IMG/VR virus record: IMGVR_UViG_3300020420_000008
Span: 62,001 to 126,000 of that record
DNA: 64,000 bases
Origin: a virus
Reading direction: 5' to 3' (one strand)
A model generated the notes under the pieces. It did not search any database. It was given only the letters and a program-made list of their open reading frames with translations, and had not been told where the DNA came from. The stretch's first letter is position 1. Every line of letters starts with the position of its first letter. Below are positions 8,915-20,020 of the stretch, one piece after another. Both the position numbers and the translations under genes were made by a program.

Positions 8915-11900
8915 ATGGCACTCGAAACAAATTTAAACCAAAGTCCTTACTATGACGATTTTGATGAAACAAAAAACTACAACAGAATTTTGTTTCGTCC
9001 TGGTTTTGCTGTACAAGCTAGAGAATTAACTCAGCTACAGACAATACTACAAAATCAAATAGAAAGATTTGGTAACGAAATACTAGTAGACGGTACAATT
9101 GTTACAGGTTCTGCTCTAAAAATAGAAGATATAGACTTTGTAAAACTCAGAGATAAAGACGCTAATAACAGAGTTATTCTACTAACAGACTTTTTCTCAG
9201 GTGGTGTCGTAGCAAATGCAACAATCACCGGTACTACTTCAGGTATGACAGCACAACTAATAGATGTTGCTGATGGTTCTGAGGCGGCTAATCCAGACAA
9301 CATGACACTCTTTGTCAAATACACGAACTCAGGTACAAATAACACAACAAAAGCTTTTGTTGACAATGAAGTTCTTACTTTAAGAACTAGAACAGGAGCA
9401 AGTTTCATAGTTGCCGCCAATACGGGAAGTTCTAGTTCTACAGGTTTAGGTACAAGAGCATCGGTATCAGACGGTATTATTTTTCATAAAGGGCATTTTG
9501 TAAGAGTTGGCGCTCAAAGTCATATAGTAGATAAGTATAGCACATCGCCATCAAAGAAGGTGGGCTTTCAAACAGTAGAGACATTAGTTAACTCAAACAT
9601 TGATAGTAGCTTGGCAGACAATGCATCAGGTTCTACTAACTTCGCCGCCCCTGGAGCAGACAGATTAAAAATGTTACCTACTCTTGCATCAAGAGTTACG
9701 GGTGCCGCCAATACTGCTACTTTCTTTACAATAGCTGAATTGAAAGATGGTGTACTAATTCGAAACAACAAAGACACAATGTACTCAGACATTGGTAAAC
9801 ATGTCGCTATGAAGTTTCACGAAACATTAGGTAACTATGCAACAGAACCTTTTACAATTCGTGTTCGTGAACATCTAAAATCTAGTGAGAACTTAGGTAG
9901 ATATAATTCAGATGAAGGCGGAGATGCAAATAAACTTATAGCTGAAGTTGACAAAGGTATTGGTTATGTAAACGGACAAAAAGTTCAATTAATAAATCCT
10001 ACACCTTTAGAAATAGATAAAGCAACAGACTTCACTACAAGAGATGCAAGAGTTTTAACACAAACTTTTGGAAACTATGTCTTTATTAAAGAAGTTGCTG
10101 GTACATGGGACTTTCAAGGACTTAGAGAAGTCTCATTACGTAGTGCCGCCGGTACAGCAATAAGTAGTAAAACTTTTGGCGATACTACAGCTCCAGGTTC
10201 TGAAATAGGTACAGCTAAAGTAAGAGGCTTTTCATATCACTCAGGCATAGCAGGAACTGCCGATGGACAATTTAAATTATATCTATTTGATATAAGAATG
10301 AATAGCACTAAGAACTTTGCAGATGTACGTTCAATATTTGAAGCAGAGTCAACACACAACTCAATAGCAGATATTGTTCTTACCGGAAGTAATGCTGTTC
10401 TGCAAGAGCCAAGTAATAACCTATTAGTATTACCATTCTCAGCATTAGGTACAAAAACTTTAAAAGATTCGTCTAATAATGTTGATACTCAGTTTGTTTT
10501 TAGAACCGAAAAGACAGTTACATTTACACCTTCTGGTGCATCATTGAGTGCTACAGTTACAGCAAACTCAGCACATGCAGGTGGTGTAGAAACTCTCAAT
10601 GAAACAGGTAGTCCTTTATCAGCAGGTAATGAGAGAAAAGTTATTGTGGTATCTAAAGCACAAACTTTGACAGTTCCTAGAAGTGGGCATATCGCATCAT
10701 TTGGAACTAAAACAATAACAGGTGCTGGTGGTAGTAAATTCAACGAAGACTATCAAGCAGGTGATATTATAAGATTGACAGATAGTACAAATCCTTTTAC
10801 AGGTAGTGCAGGAACAGAAGATCATATTATAGCAAGTATCAATAGTGCTACAAGTATCACAACTAAAGATACAATATCAGCAACAAGAAGTGGACTAGGA
10901 ACTAGTGATGCTGTATCGCATCGACAAGTATTTCCAAAAGGTTATGTTTTCGATACTTCCGCCAATGGTATCATACAGTCTTCATCAACTCAACACAACA
11001 TAAATTTACAACAAGCTAATGTTGTAAGCAGTTTTTCTGCTTCTGTATATTTTAATGTTCTACGCTCAAGTGCCGTGCCTACTGCAAAAACAATTAAAAA
11101 GAGTAGATATATAAACATCAATACCCAATCTCATTCAGCAGGCGCAAATGGTCCGTGGAGTTTAGGTGTTGCAGATGTTTTTAAAATAGAAGCAGTATAT
11201 CTTGGAGCAGATACATCATCAGTTACCACAAGTGATCAAAATGTAACAAGTCACTTTGATCTTGACACAGGACAAAAAGATGATATGTATGATATAGGAA
11301 AACTTGTGAAGAAATCTACAAGTTCTCTCAATATAACAAACAAAGCTATACTTGTCAAGTTCTCATTTTTCGAAAGAAATACTTCTCAAGGTATAGGTTT
11401 CTTATCAGTAGATTCATATCCAGTAGATGACTCAACAGAAAGTGCAACAACTATTAAGACATTTGAAATACCAAAATACAAATCAGTTACAACGGGTAAG
11501 ACATATGAATTGCGTGACTCTGTAGATTTTCGTCCTATGAAAGCCAATACTTGTGATCCTACTACAACAGCTACGATTGCAGGTTCACCAACAAATCCAG
11601 GAGCAGAAAAGTCAGCACCTAATACATTTACTATAGATTCAGATGGTGCATATAATGTTGCGCCTGACGAAAACTTTCAAGCAGATATTCAACAATATCT
11701 ACCTAGAAAAGACAGAATTGTAATTACAGAAGAAGGTAAACTAGAAGCTATCAAAGGTATACCTGCCGAAACACCAAAAGTACCTGAAGAAAAAGCAAAC
11801 GCTATGACATTAGGTGTTTTAAATGTACCTGTATATCCATCTCTATCATCAAAAGTTGCTAGAGATAATGATAAAGGTGACTATGGTGTAAAACTTACGT

Positions 11901-14884
11901 TAGAAAATAATAGACGATACACAATGAAAGACTTGAGAGGTATCGATGAGAGATTGAAGAATGCTGAATATTATTCTTCATTAAACGCTCTTGAAGCAAG
12001 TGTAAAGAATAAGCAGTTATTTAATGGCTCTGGCTTTGATAGATTTAAAAATGGTTTCTTTGTAGAAAACTTTGACGGACACAATCTATCAGATTCAACA
12101 AAGAAAGGCTACAGAGCATCTATTGATAGAAATAAAAATATACTACGTCCTTACTTCAAGAGAAGAGATATTCTCATGGAGAAAGATAAGTCATTTACTT
12201 CTACAAATGTTACACAGACAGGCAACTTACTCACATTAGCTTACACAAGTGTTTCTTTTATAAATCAAGATAAAGCAAGTAAAGCTAGAAATCCAGTTCA
12301 AGAATTAACATTTAACTGGCAAGGTAACTTGACATTAGATCCACCTATGGATAATACACCTGACATTACAGCATTGCCTGATATTCAAATGGATTTCTCA
12401 GGTATGTTCGATGCTTTTGAGCAATTGGCTGCCTCTACAGGATTTACTGGTACCGATTGGGGCGGTTGGATTAATACTGACAATGCTCAAATTACAAATA
12501 TAACAACAGAAACTAATAGTTCAACAATATCTACTGTAGGTACTTTGCAACAAGAACAGATACGACAAGGTATTCAAACATCTATTAGTCCTGCTAATCA
12601 GACATTTAACATAGGTAACTATGTACAACAAGTAGCTGTTCGTGAGTTTATGCGTTCAAGACTTGTTAAGTTTACTGCACATGGTATGAAACCTAGCACA
12701 AGAGTTTATCCTTATTTTGATGATGAACAAGTAAGTGGTTTTACAACACCAACAAACTCTGCACACGCAAATACTGCCGCCGAAGGTAGTGCATTGATTA
12801 CTAACTCAGCTGGTTCTGTTCATGGTGTGTTTAGAATACCTGATACAAATACCTTGAAGTTTAGAATTGGTACTAGACGATTTAAATTACAAGACGTTGC
12901 AAACAATCAAATAGCAAGTGATTTGACAACAACATCTTCTTTCGCAGATTATACTAGTATACCTCTTACAATTACTCAAAGAGGTGCTTCTATGAATCTT
13001 GTAGTTCCTCAAGTAAATACAGAGGACGTAACAGAAACAAGAACTCAGACTTCTAGAGTTGTACTCAGCACACGTTCTGTAAATCCAGATCCTATATCAC
13101 AAACATTCTCAGTAAATGAAGAGCAATCTTCTGGTGTTTTTATCACTAAAGTTGATTTATACTTCTTCAGAAAAGCAGGTAATTTACCAATCACTGTTCA
13201 GATACGTGAGGTAGAAAACGGACATCCTACGCCTAATATTCTGCCATACGCATCGAAAACTTTATTTCCATCATCTATAAATGCAAGCACAACCTCTGCT
13301 ACAACAGCGACAACATTTACATTTGACTCACCAGTATTTTTAAAGAACTACAAAGATTATTGTATCACAATAGTTCCTGCTGGTAACTCAGATGAGTATG
13401 CAGTATGGGTGGCAAAACTAGGTGCAAAAGATGTTGATACAGGCGAGTTAATTGATAAACAACCAGGTGCTGGTGTTCTACTTAGTTCTGCAAACGATAA
13501 AACATATACAGCTATTCAATCTGAAGACTTAAAATTTCAGTTGCATAGAGCCGAGTTTTCAAAGACACAAGGTACTGTATTCATAGAAAATCCTGATAAC
13601 GATTTCTTCACATATGATAATAAAGCTGGCACATTTAATCCTGAAGAAAAGATACGTGCTGAATCTGTATTGAAGTTTTCTAATAATCAGACTGTATCAG
13701 TAGGGCATGTTCTTAAAACGAAAGCTACATCAGGTGCTAACTTTGCAAATGGTACTGTAAGACAGATTGTACAAAACAGTGTAGCTGGACAAGTAACTGT
13801 CAAGCTAGATGCTTATGGTGATTTTCCAACAACCGCAAGTTCTAATACTAATAATGTTTATATAAGTGGTAGTACAACACACGGAGGTTGGGCTGGAAAT
13901 ACAGTTTTATTTACAGCAAATACAAATAACGGTTTCTTAGATTTTATAGATGAACTCAATGAAAAGATGACTCTGAAAAACTCAACGTATACAGGAAACG
14001 CAAATGGTTTTATAAGAGGGCAAGTTAGTGGTGCTTCTGCTAGAGTTTTAACCGCAGAAAATATTGTAAACAATGTCATGGTGCCTAAGATACCTGTTAT
14101 GAACTTAGCAAACACATCTTCAACATTTTCTGTAAGAACCGCAACTACAGGTGGTGTTATTAATACTAACTTTAAAAGTTTAGATTTAGAGGTAGAGAAT
14201 CCATTTACAGATAATGCGAAATCAGTTCATAGTAAAGTAAATGAATCAGCTTTGACTGCCGTGAATGGTTCTAAGAAAACTCTTGTCGTTAGAGGATTTT
14301 TAAATACAAGTGATTCTAAAGTATCACCAATCATAGATTTGTCAAGAGCAAATTCATACATTTTAGAAAATGTTATTAACGATAGTTCTACAAATGAAGA
14401 GAAGCAAGAAGTTGGTAGTGCAGTAACACGATACTTCTCAAAACCAGTTGAACTTGCTGACGGACAAGATGCTGAAGATTTAAGAATATATGTAACAGCT
14501 TATAAGCCTTCAGGTACAAACGTAAAAGTTTATGCACAATTATTAGCATCATCAGATGGTGAGCCTCTCGCTGATAAAGATTACACTTTGTTAACGCAAG
14601 CTACATCAGCAAGTGTTATTTCTGATACAGCCGATACAAATGATTTTAAAGAGTTCGAATATACTCTATCTGCAAATACTGATGGACAGAATTTCTTAGG
14701 AAGTAATAATGATAATCAGGCGAAACTAAATACCGCTGATAGTAATATTGTTTCGTATAGAACTTCAAGTGGTGTTGTGCATAAGACATATAAAACATTT
14801 GCTTTTAAGATTGTTTTGACATCAACATCAAATGCAAGCGTACCTTTTGTAAAAGATTTGAGAGCAATAGCATTACAGGTGTAA
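8915..14884 (+). CDS. Giant DUF4815-type virion structural protein
   Basis: At 1989 aa this is the largest protein in the window. Its N-terminus (NLNQSPYYDDFDETKNYNRI then LFRPGFAVQARELTQLQTILQNQIERFG) is typical of the DUF4815 family found in the baseplate-fibre region of marine T4-like phages. Much of the rest is beta-rich, with a helical stretch near residues 1000-1100 (ENNRRYTMKDLRGIDERL). It occupies the position of T4 gp9/gp10, so it may be the baseplate-periphery protein that anchors fibres; this is inference. AAAGG lies before ATG 8915. Confidence 0.75.
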   Translation: MALETNLNQSPYYDDFDETKNYNRILFRPGFAVQARELTQLQTILQNQIERFGNEILVDGTIVTGSALKIEDIDFVKLRDKDANNRVILLTDFFSGGVVANATITGTTSGMTAQLIDVADGSEAANPDNMTLFVKYTNSGTNNTTKAFVDNEVLTLRTRTGASFIVAANTGSSSSTGLGTRASVSDGIIFHKGHFVRVGAQSHIVDKYSTSPSKKVGFQTVETLVNSNIDSSLADNASGSTNFAAPGADRLKMLPTLASRVTGAANTATFFTIAELKDGVLIRNNKDTMYSDIGKHVAMKFHETLGNYATEPFTIRVREHLKSSENLGRYNSDEGGDANKLIAEVDKGIGYVNGQKVQLINPTPLEIDKATDFTTRDARVLTQTFGNYVFIKEVAGTWDFQGLREVSLRSAAGTAISSKTFGDTTAPGSEIGTAKVRGFSYHSGIAGTADGQFKLYLFDIRMNSTKNFADVRSIFEAESTHNSIADIVLTGSNAVLQEPSNNLLVLPFSALGTKTLKDSSNNVDTQFVFRTEKTVTFTPSGASLSATVTANSAHAGGVETLNETGSPLSAGNERKVIVVSKAQTLTVPRSGHIASFGTKTITGAGGSKFNEDYQAGDIIRLTDSTNPFTGSAGTEDHIIASINSATSITTKDTISATRSGLGTSDAVSHRQVFPKGYVFDTSANGIIQSSSTQHNINLQQANVVSSFSASVYFNVLRSSAVPTAKTIKKSRYININTQSHSAGANGPWSLGVADVFKIEAVYLGADTSSVTTSDQNVTSHFDLDTGQKDDMYDIGKLVKKSTSSLNITNKAILVKFSFFERNTSQGIGFLSVDSYPVDDSTESATTIKTFEIPKYKSVTTGKTYELRDSVDFRPMKANTCDPTTTATIAGSPTNPGAEKSAPNTFTIDSDGAYNVAPDENFQADIQQYLPRKDRIVITEEGKLEAIKGIPAETPKVPEEKANAMTLGVLNVPVYPSLSSKVARDNDKGDYGVKLTLENNRRYTMKDLRGIDERLKNAEYYSSLNALEASVKNKQLFNGSGFDRFKNGFFVENFDGHNLSDSTKKGYRASIDRNKNILRPYFKRRDILMEKDKSFTSTNVTQTGNLLTLAYTSVSFINQDKASKARNPVQELTFNWQGNLTLDPPMDNTPDITALPDIQMDFSGMFDAFEQLAASTGFTGTDWGGWINTDNAQITNITTETNSSTISTVGTLQQEQIRQGIQTSISPANQTFNIGNYVQQVAVREFMRSRLVKFTAHGMKPSTRVYPYFDDEQVSGFTTPTNSAHANTAAEGSALITNSAGSVHGVFRIPDTNTLKFRIGTRRFKLQDVANNQIASDLTTTSSFADYTSIPLTITQRGASMNLVVPQVNTEDVTETRTQTSRVVLSTRSVNPDPISQTFSVNEEQSSGVFITKVDLYFFRKAGNLPITVQIREVENGHPTPNILPYASKTLFPSSINASTTSATTATTFTFDSPVFLKNYKDYCITIVPAGNSDEYAVWVAKLGAKDVDTGELIDKQPGAGVLLSSANDKTYTAIQSEDLKFQLHRAEFSKTQGTVFIENPDNDFFTYDNKAGTFNPEEKIRAESVLKFSNNQTVSVGHVLKTKATSGANFANGTVRQIVQNSVAGQVTVKLDAYGDFPTTASSNTNNVYISGSTTHGGWAGNTVLFTANTNNGFLDFIDELNEKMTLKNSTYTGNANGFIRGQVSGASARVLTAENIVNNVMVPKIPVMNLANTSSTFSVRTATTGGVINTNFKSLDLEVENPFTDNAKSVHSKVNESALTAVNGSKKTLVVRGFLNTSDSKVSPIIDLSRANSYILENVINDSSTNEEKQEVGSAVTRYFSKPVELADGQDAEDLRIYVTAYKPSGTNVKVYAQLLASSDGEPLADKDYTLLTQATSASVISDTADTNDFKEFEYTLSANTDGQNFLGSNNDNQAKLNTADSNIVSYRTSSGVVHKTYKTFAFKIVLTSTSNASVPFVKDLRAIALQV

Positions 14885-14885
14885 A

Positions 14886-15122
14886 ATGGGACTAAGTTAT
14901 GGAAAAACTGGAAACGGAGAGTTATACAAAGTTAAAAATGAAGAAACTCTCAGAAGAGATAGTAGAAATAGTGCCATACTTGAAACTGATATGAATAGTT
15001 TAGAATTATATAGAAGAAGACGAGAGCAAGTAAAACAAAAAGATAAAGAGATACAAGAGATGAAAGAAGAAATTGCTAATCTAAAGGATCTTGTACATTC
15101 ACTTATTAATAAAGAAGGTTAG
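14886..15122 (+). CDS. Small coiled-coil protein
   Basis: This 78-aa protein has a Gly-rich start and then, from about residue 35, an almost pure Lys/Glu heptad-like helix (RRREQVKQKDKEIQEMKEEI) that should form a coiled coil. It sits one base after the giant structural protein and two bases before the long S74 fibre, so it is probably co-translated with them. A role as a fibre linker or assembly chaperone is possible but unproven. I do not recognise a named family. Confidence 0.65.
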   Translation: MGLSYGKTGNGELYKVKNEETLRRDSRNSAILETDMNSLELYRRRREQVKQKDKEIQEMKEEIANLKDLVHSLINKEG

Positions 15123-15124
15123 AT

Positions 15125-18100
15125 ATGACTGTAACCATAGCAAATACAAATCTTGTAGATAGCTTCAATACTTGGAGATTGAATACTAATTTAGCCGCCA
15201 CGACTATTAGTAACAATGTTGTAACAGTGAGTAAGACTGGTGCAGTAAGAGGTGGAACAACAAAAGGTGATGGACATATAAAAGGTATTTTTAGTGCTAA
15301 TGATTTAAGATCAAGTGCCATACGAGGTGGTAACACTACAAATCAAAGTGCTATAACTCTTCACTCTAATACAACAATAGAAGCCAGAACTTTTACAATA
15401 AATGCAAATACAGAATTTACAGGTAATGTAAATTTTACCACAACGACTACTGATAGAATCATATTAGGAGATATATCACGTATTCGTGTTACAGGTGGTA
15501 ATTCAGGAGACTTTTTACGAAAGACAGGTGTAGATCAAATAACAGCCGCCCAAATGGGACTTAGACAATTAAGCGATTTATCTTCTAACTCAGCACATAT
15601 AATTTTATCTTCTTCTAATACTGCTTTCTCAGAAGAACTTAATACACCTGATTTAAGATTTTCAGCAGGTACAGATGGACAAGATGTATTCCGAGTTTAT
15701 GGTGACGGCGACTCTACAGGAGGTAATTCAGATTTACTAATACAGCTTGTAAGTGCAGATGGAGACAGTAATTTAAAAATTCAAACAAATGCTAATAATA
15801 CAGTACATACTTTCGGCGCAGATGGTAACTTTCAATCTACTGGTAGACTTACAACTGTAGGTATAACAACATCAGGAACAATATTACCATCAGGAGCATC
15901 AGTAAACCTAGGTTCAGGTTCAGCTAAATTTTTAGATGGTAATTTTTCTGGCACAGTAACTACTGATAAGTTAAATATCAGTACAACAGCAGGAGATGGT
16001 GTTAGTTCAGATTTATTACCTGCAACTCATAATGCAAGAGATTTAGGTAATACAAACTATCAGTGGAGAAATATTTTCTCATCAGGAACTTCCACACTAA
16101 ACAACGTAACGATAGGCGGTACTCTAGGTACTACAGGAGATTTAACGGCAGTAAATCTGATAGCGACAGGTGATGTAGATTTAGGTAACGCAACAACAGA
16201 TACAATCACAGTAACAGGACAATTTGATTCAGATTTGATACCTTCTACAGATAACGCTAGAGATTTAGGTTCTTCTTCAAAAGAATGGAAAGATTTGTAT
16301 ATAGATGGTGTAGCAAATATAGACGAACTCTCAGTTGCAACAGGAAGTGGACAAGGTGTTTCTACTTCACTTATACCGAAGACAGATGGCACACACAATC
16401 TAGGTTCAACTAATAGAGAATGGCAAAACCTATTCATAGATGGTACAGCACATATAGACACTTTAGATGTTGATGAAAATGCTACATTCGGTGGTACAAT
16501 AACAGCTACAAGTGGTACAACAACATTATCAACTGGTGCTATTAGTGTAGCTAACATAACAACATTGAACACAACAGGCTTAGCAAGTCTAGACGGTGGT
16601 ATAGATGTTGATGGTGTTTTTACAGTAGCAGACTCTTCAGGTAATATGGCAACTACAGGTACAGCAACTGTAGGAGGTTTAACAAGTCTGAATGGTGGTA
16701 TAGCAGTAGACACAAATAAGTTCACTGTTGCAGATACATCAGGTAATGTAGCTACCGCTGGTTCTCTTACAGTTGCAGGTACAACTACGTTAAATGGTGA
16801 TGTCACACTAGGTGATAGTAGCACTGACACAGTAACTATAAATGGTACAATTGCCGGCACTTCAACATTTAATAACTTAGCTACGACAGGTGCTACTGAT
16901 ATAGGTGATAATGTCAATGACACACTAACAGTTACTGCTTCAGTAGACTCAAATTTTATTCCTACAGGTACTGTAAATTTAGGTTCTAACTCAAGTAGAT
17001 GGACAAATGGTTATATAACTAATTTAGTAGGAAGAAATATTACTCTAGGTGCCAGTGGCGATGCTTCTGGAACAAACTCTCTCACAATATTCGGTGACAT
17101 TACAATAGATGGTGATATCAATCAATCTACAGGACAAACAATCGCCGCCACGGCAGGCGATTTTACTAACGCTACAGTTTCTACATTACTCAATGTACAA
17201 GGAAACGCAGATTTAGGTAATGCCGCCTCAGACACGATAACTTTCGCAGGTACTGTAGACTCAGATATTATTCCTAACGGAGCAAGTAGAGATTTAGGTA
17301 GTACAAGTGCTAGATGGGACGTAGGATATTTTAACGACATAAACGTAGCAGATGATTTTGCTCTCACAGATGACTTGACAGTTGGTGGAGACGCCGGCGT
17401 AACGGGAACGGTATCAGCTGGAGCATTAAATGTGTCTGGTGCAACAAACCTTGCTGGTGATGTTGACTTTGATGGTGCGATAACAAGAGATGGCGGTACT
17501 GTTCTATTCGATACAAATGGTGTACTTAATCAAGCATCGATTGCTACAGGTGCTATAGCTTCAGCAAAACTTGCAAGTGTAGTTACAGGTGCTAGTGTAG
17601 GTTCAGCATCAGCCGTACCAGTTATCACATTCAATAGTAAAGGACAAATAACGGCGGCAACAACTGCAACAGTAGCAGGTGTTACGGGTTTTGCAGTTGG
17701 TAACGCCGCCGACGGAAAAAAATTCACGATTACAACCGCAGATGGTTCTACATTTGATGCGACAGTAGGTGCAGGTTCTATAGGAACAAATGAGATGTCC
17801 ACAATCTCAGGACTTACCGCAACAACATATGGTTCTGCAACTCAAGTACCTGTCTTAACAGTAAATGCTAAAGGACGTGTTACAGCCGCCTCTCAAGTAG
17901 CTGTAGCTGGTATATCAAGCGTTGCTTATACAAGTGCAAACAATAATGTAAGAGTTAGCACAGGTGATGGTAAAACACACGACTTGACAGTTGCACCAGC
18001 AACTGATAGCGTAAGAGGTGTTGCATCATTTGATAGTGGAGATTTTGATGTAAGTTCAGGTGCCGTAACACTCAAGAATGCTACAACAGGTGCCGTACTC

Positions 18101-20020
18101 GCAATAGCAGGTACTGCTAATGAAACTGACGTTTCACGTTCAAACGGTACAGTGACAGTAGGACTACCACAAGATGTAACGATTGCAAGAGATTTAGATG
18201 TTACAAGAGATGTGTCTATCACAGGTAATTTATCAGTCGCTGGTACAACAACTACAGTCAACTCAACAACAGTATCTATAGCAGATCCAATATTCGAACT
18301 TGGTGCAGACGGCTCAGATGATAATTTGGATCGTGGTATTATCATGAAATATAATAATGGCACAGATGCAAAGAAAGCTTTTATAGGGTTCGATGATAGT
18401 GATGGTAAGTTCGCAATGATACCGGATGCTACTGATACTGCATCAGTAATATCAGGTACAGTAGGTACACTAAAAGCTAATATAGAAGGAAATATAACTG
18501 GTAATTTAAATGGAGATGTCACTGGTGATGTAACAGGAAATATCTCATCATCTGGTACAAGTGCGTTCTCAGGCACTTTAAATTTAAATGGCGCAACAGT
18601 TCAAAATGCCGCCTTTAATCTCACAGGCGCTTTATCAGGTAATGCGACAACAGCAACAACACTACAAAATGCTAGAACAATAGGTGGTGTAAGTTTTAAT
18701 GGTAGTGCAAATATCAATCTTCCTGGTGTTAATACAGCTGGTAATCAGAATACTTCAGGTAACGCCGCCACTGCTACAAAACTGGCGGCTACAAAAACAA
18801 TTGGTGGAACAGCATTTGATGGTTCTGGTAACATAGATGTAAAAGTAAAAACAGTTTCTGAAGGTGCATCTACTGCCGATCATTTTCTAACATTTGTTTC
18901 TAGTAGCACAACTACAAACGTACAAGATATAAAAGAAGATGCGGATTTAAAATATAAGCCTTCTACAGGAACTTTGACTTCAGCAATAGTATCCGCAGGA
19001 ACAAACTTCCTCGGTGATACATTTAAAAATACAAGCAATCAAAATGTTATAACAAAGACAGGTACAGGTGTTGGTGAAAACCTATTTCATGGTAATTCAA
19101 GTACGTCTTCACAATGGGCGAGTGGAGTAAATATAGACTTGAGATGGAGTACTGATGGTTCTCCAGGAAGTTCTGATCCTAATGCAGGTTCAATTTCAAG
19201 TTTAACTGGAGCTGATGCAAGTATTTTTGGTGAACTAAGATTTCCTTCAGGAGGTGTTTTAGTAGCTGAAGGCGATCTTGGCGGCGCTTCTGTTTCAGCA
19301 GGTAAATTAGCATCGAATGCAGTAACCACTGTAAAAATAGCGAACGGTGCTGTAACAGGTGATAAGATAGCTAGTGGTGCTGTTACAACAAATAAGATAG
19401 GTGCAAATGCTGTTGGTAATGCCGCCATAAACAACAGTGCATCTTTCACTATGGGTGCTTTGACAGTAGATAACATAACACTAGATGGTAATGAAATTGA
19501 TGTTGGTTCTGGTAATTTAACATTAGATGTTAACGGCGATATCAATTTAAATGCAGACGGCGGTGATGTAATTTTTCAAGATAATACTACAACATATGGT
19601 GGTATTAGTAACAGTAGTGGTAATATAAGAATATCATCTGGAAATTCAACAATGCTCACTGGTTCTGGAGCAAATGCGACTTTTGCAGGAAGCTTAGGTG
19701 TTAATGGCACTATAACAGCGACTAACGATATTACAGCGTTTGGTTCTTTATCTGATATTACATTAAAAGAAAACATTCAACCTATCGAAAATGCTTTAGA
19801 TAAAGTTTCAAAAATTCGTGGTGTTACATTCAACTATATTGATACACCAGACAAAAGAGTACCTGGTGTCATTGCACAAGAATTACAAGAAGTATTACCT
19901 GAAGCTGTTTATGAAACAGAAAATGGTAAACTCGCTGTTAGATATGATAACACAATAGCATTATTATTAGAAGCTATAAAAGAACTCAAGAAAGAAGTTG
20001 AAGAATTGAAAGGTAAGTAA
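15125..20020 (+). CDS. Long tail fibre with C-terminal peptidase S74 chaperone
   Basis: This 1631-aa fibre is built of repeated beta modules, several headed by a motif of the form ARDLGSxxxxWxxxxxxG (for example RDLGSSSKEWKDLYIDG, HNLGSTNREWQNLFIDG and RDLGSTSARWDVGYF). Residues about 1542-1631 are an S74 intramolecular chaperone: LSDITLKENIQP carries the Ser1543/Lys1548 pair expected for self-cleavage, followed by GVIAQELQEVLPEAV and a terminal coiled coil. S74 domains help the trimeric fibre fold and are then cut off. The next gene, a gp38-like adhesin, starts directly after the stop codon. Confidence 0.88.
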   Translation: MTVTIANTNLVDSFNTWRLNTNLAATTISNNVVTVSKTGAVRGGTTKGDGHIKGIFSANDLRSSAIRGGNTTNQSAITLHSNTTIEARTFTINANTEFTGNVNFTTTTTDRIILGDISRIRVTGGNSGDFLRKTGVDQITAAQMGLRQLSDLSSNSAHIILSSSNTAFSEELNTPDLRFSAGTDGQDVFRVYGDGDSTGGNSDLLIQLVSADGDSNLKIQTNANNTVHTFGADGNFQSTGRLTTVGITTSGTILPSGASVNLGSGSAKFLDGNFSGTVTTDKLNISTTAGDGVSSDLLPATHNARDLGNTNYQWRNIFSSGTSTLNNVTIGGTLGTTGDLTAVNLIATGDVDLGNATTDTITVTGQFDSDLIPSTDNARDLGSSSKEWKDLYIDGVANIDELSVATGSGQGVSTSLIPKTDGTHNLGSTNREWQNLFIDGTAHIDTLDVDENATFGGTITATSGTTTLSTGAISVANITTLNTTGLASLDGGIDVDGVFTVADSSGNMATTGTATVGGLTSLNGGIAVDTNKFTVADTSGNVATAGSLTVAGTTTLNGDVTLGDSSTDTVTINGTIAGTSTFNNLATTGATDIGDNVNDTLTVTASVDSNFIPTGTVNLGSNSSRWTNGYITNLVGRNITLGASGDASGTNSLTIFGDITIDGDINQSTGQTIAATAGDFTNATVSTLLNVQGNADLGNAASDTITFAGTVDSDIIPNGASRDLGSTSARWDVGYFNDINVADDFALTDDLTVGGDAGVTGTVSAGALNVSGATNLAGDVDFDGAITRDGGTVLFDTNGVLNQASIATGAIASAKLASVVTGASVGSASAVPVITFNSKGQITAATTATVAGVTGFAVGNAADGKKFTITTADGSTFDATVGAGSIGTNEMSTISGLTATTYGSATQVPVLTVNAKGRVTAASQVAVAGISSVAYTSANNNVRVSTGDGKTHDLTVAPATDSVRGVASFDSGDFDVSSGAVTLKNATTGAVLAIAGTANETDVSRSNGTVTVGLPQDVTIARDLDVTRDVSITGNLSVAGTTTTVNSTTVSIADPIFELGADGSDDNLDRGIIMKYNNGTDAKKAFIGFDDSDGKFAMIPDATDTASVISGTVGTLKANIEGNITGNLNGDVTGDVTGNISSSGTSAFSGTLNLNGATVQNAAFNLTGALSGNATTATTLQNARTIGGVSFNGSANINLPGVNTAGNQNTSGNAATATKLAATKTIGGTAFDGSGNIDVKVKTVSEGASTADHFLTFVSSSTTTNVQDIKEDADLKYKPSTGTLTSAIVSAGTNFLGDTFKNTSNQNVITKTGTGVGENLFHGNSSTSSQWASGVNIDLRWSTDGSPGSSDPNAGSISSLTGADASIFGELRFPSGGVLVAEGDLGGASVSAGKLASNAVTTVKIANGAVTGDKIASGAVTTNKIGANAVGNAAINNSASFTMGALTVDNITLDGNEIDVGSGNLTLDVNGDINLNADGGDVIFQDNTTTYGGISNSSGNIRISSGNSTMLTGSGANATFAGSLGVNGTITATNDITAFGSLSDITLKENIQPIENALDKVSKIRGVTFNYIDTPDKRVPGVIAQELQEVLPEAVYETENGKLAVRYDNTIALLLEAIKELKKEVEELKGK

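Noticed and set aside
16060-18576. Long reverse-strand open frames (287, 81, 90 and 216 aa) opposite the S74 fibre
   Set aside because: They mirror the Gly/Ala/Thr/Val-rich repeat code of the + strand fibre, have Pro/Val/Ser-rich low-complexity translations, and lack ribosome sites or promoters.
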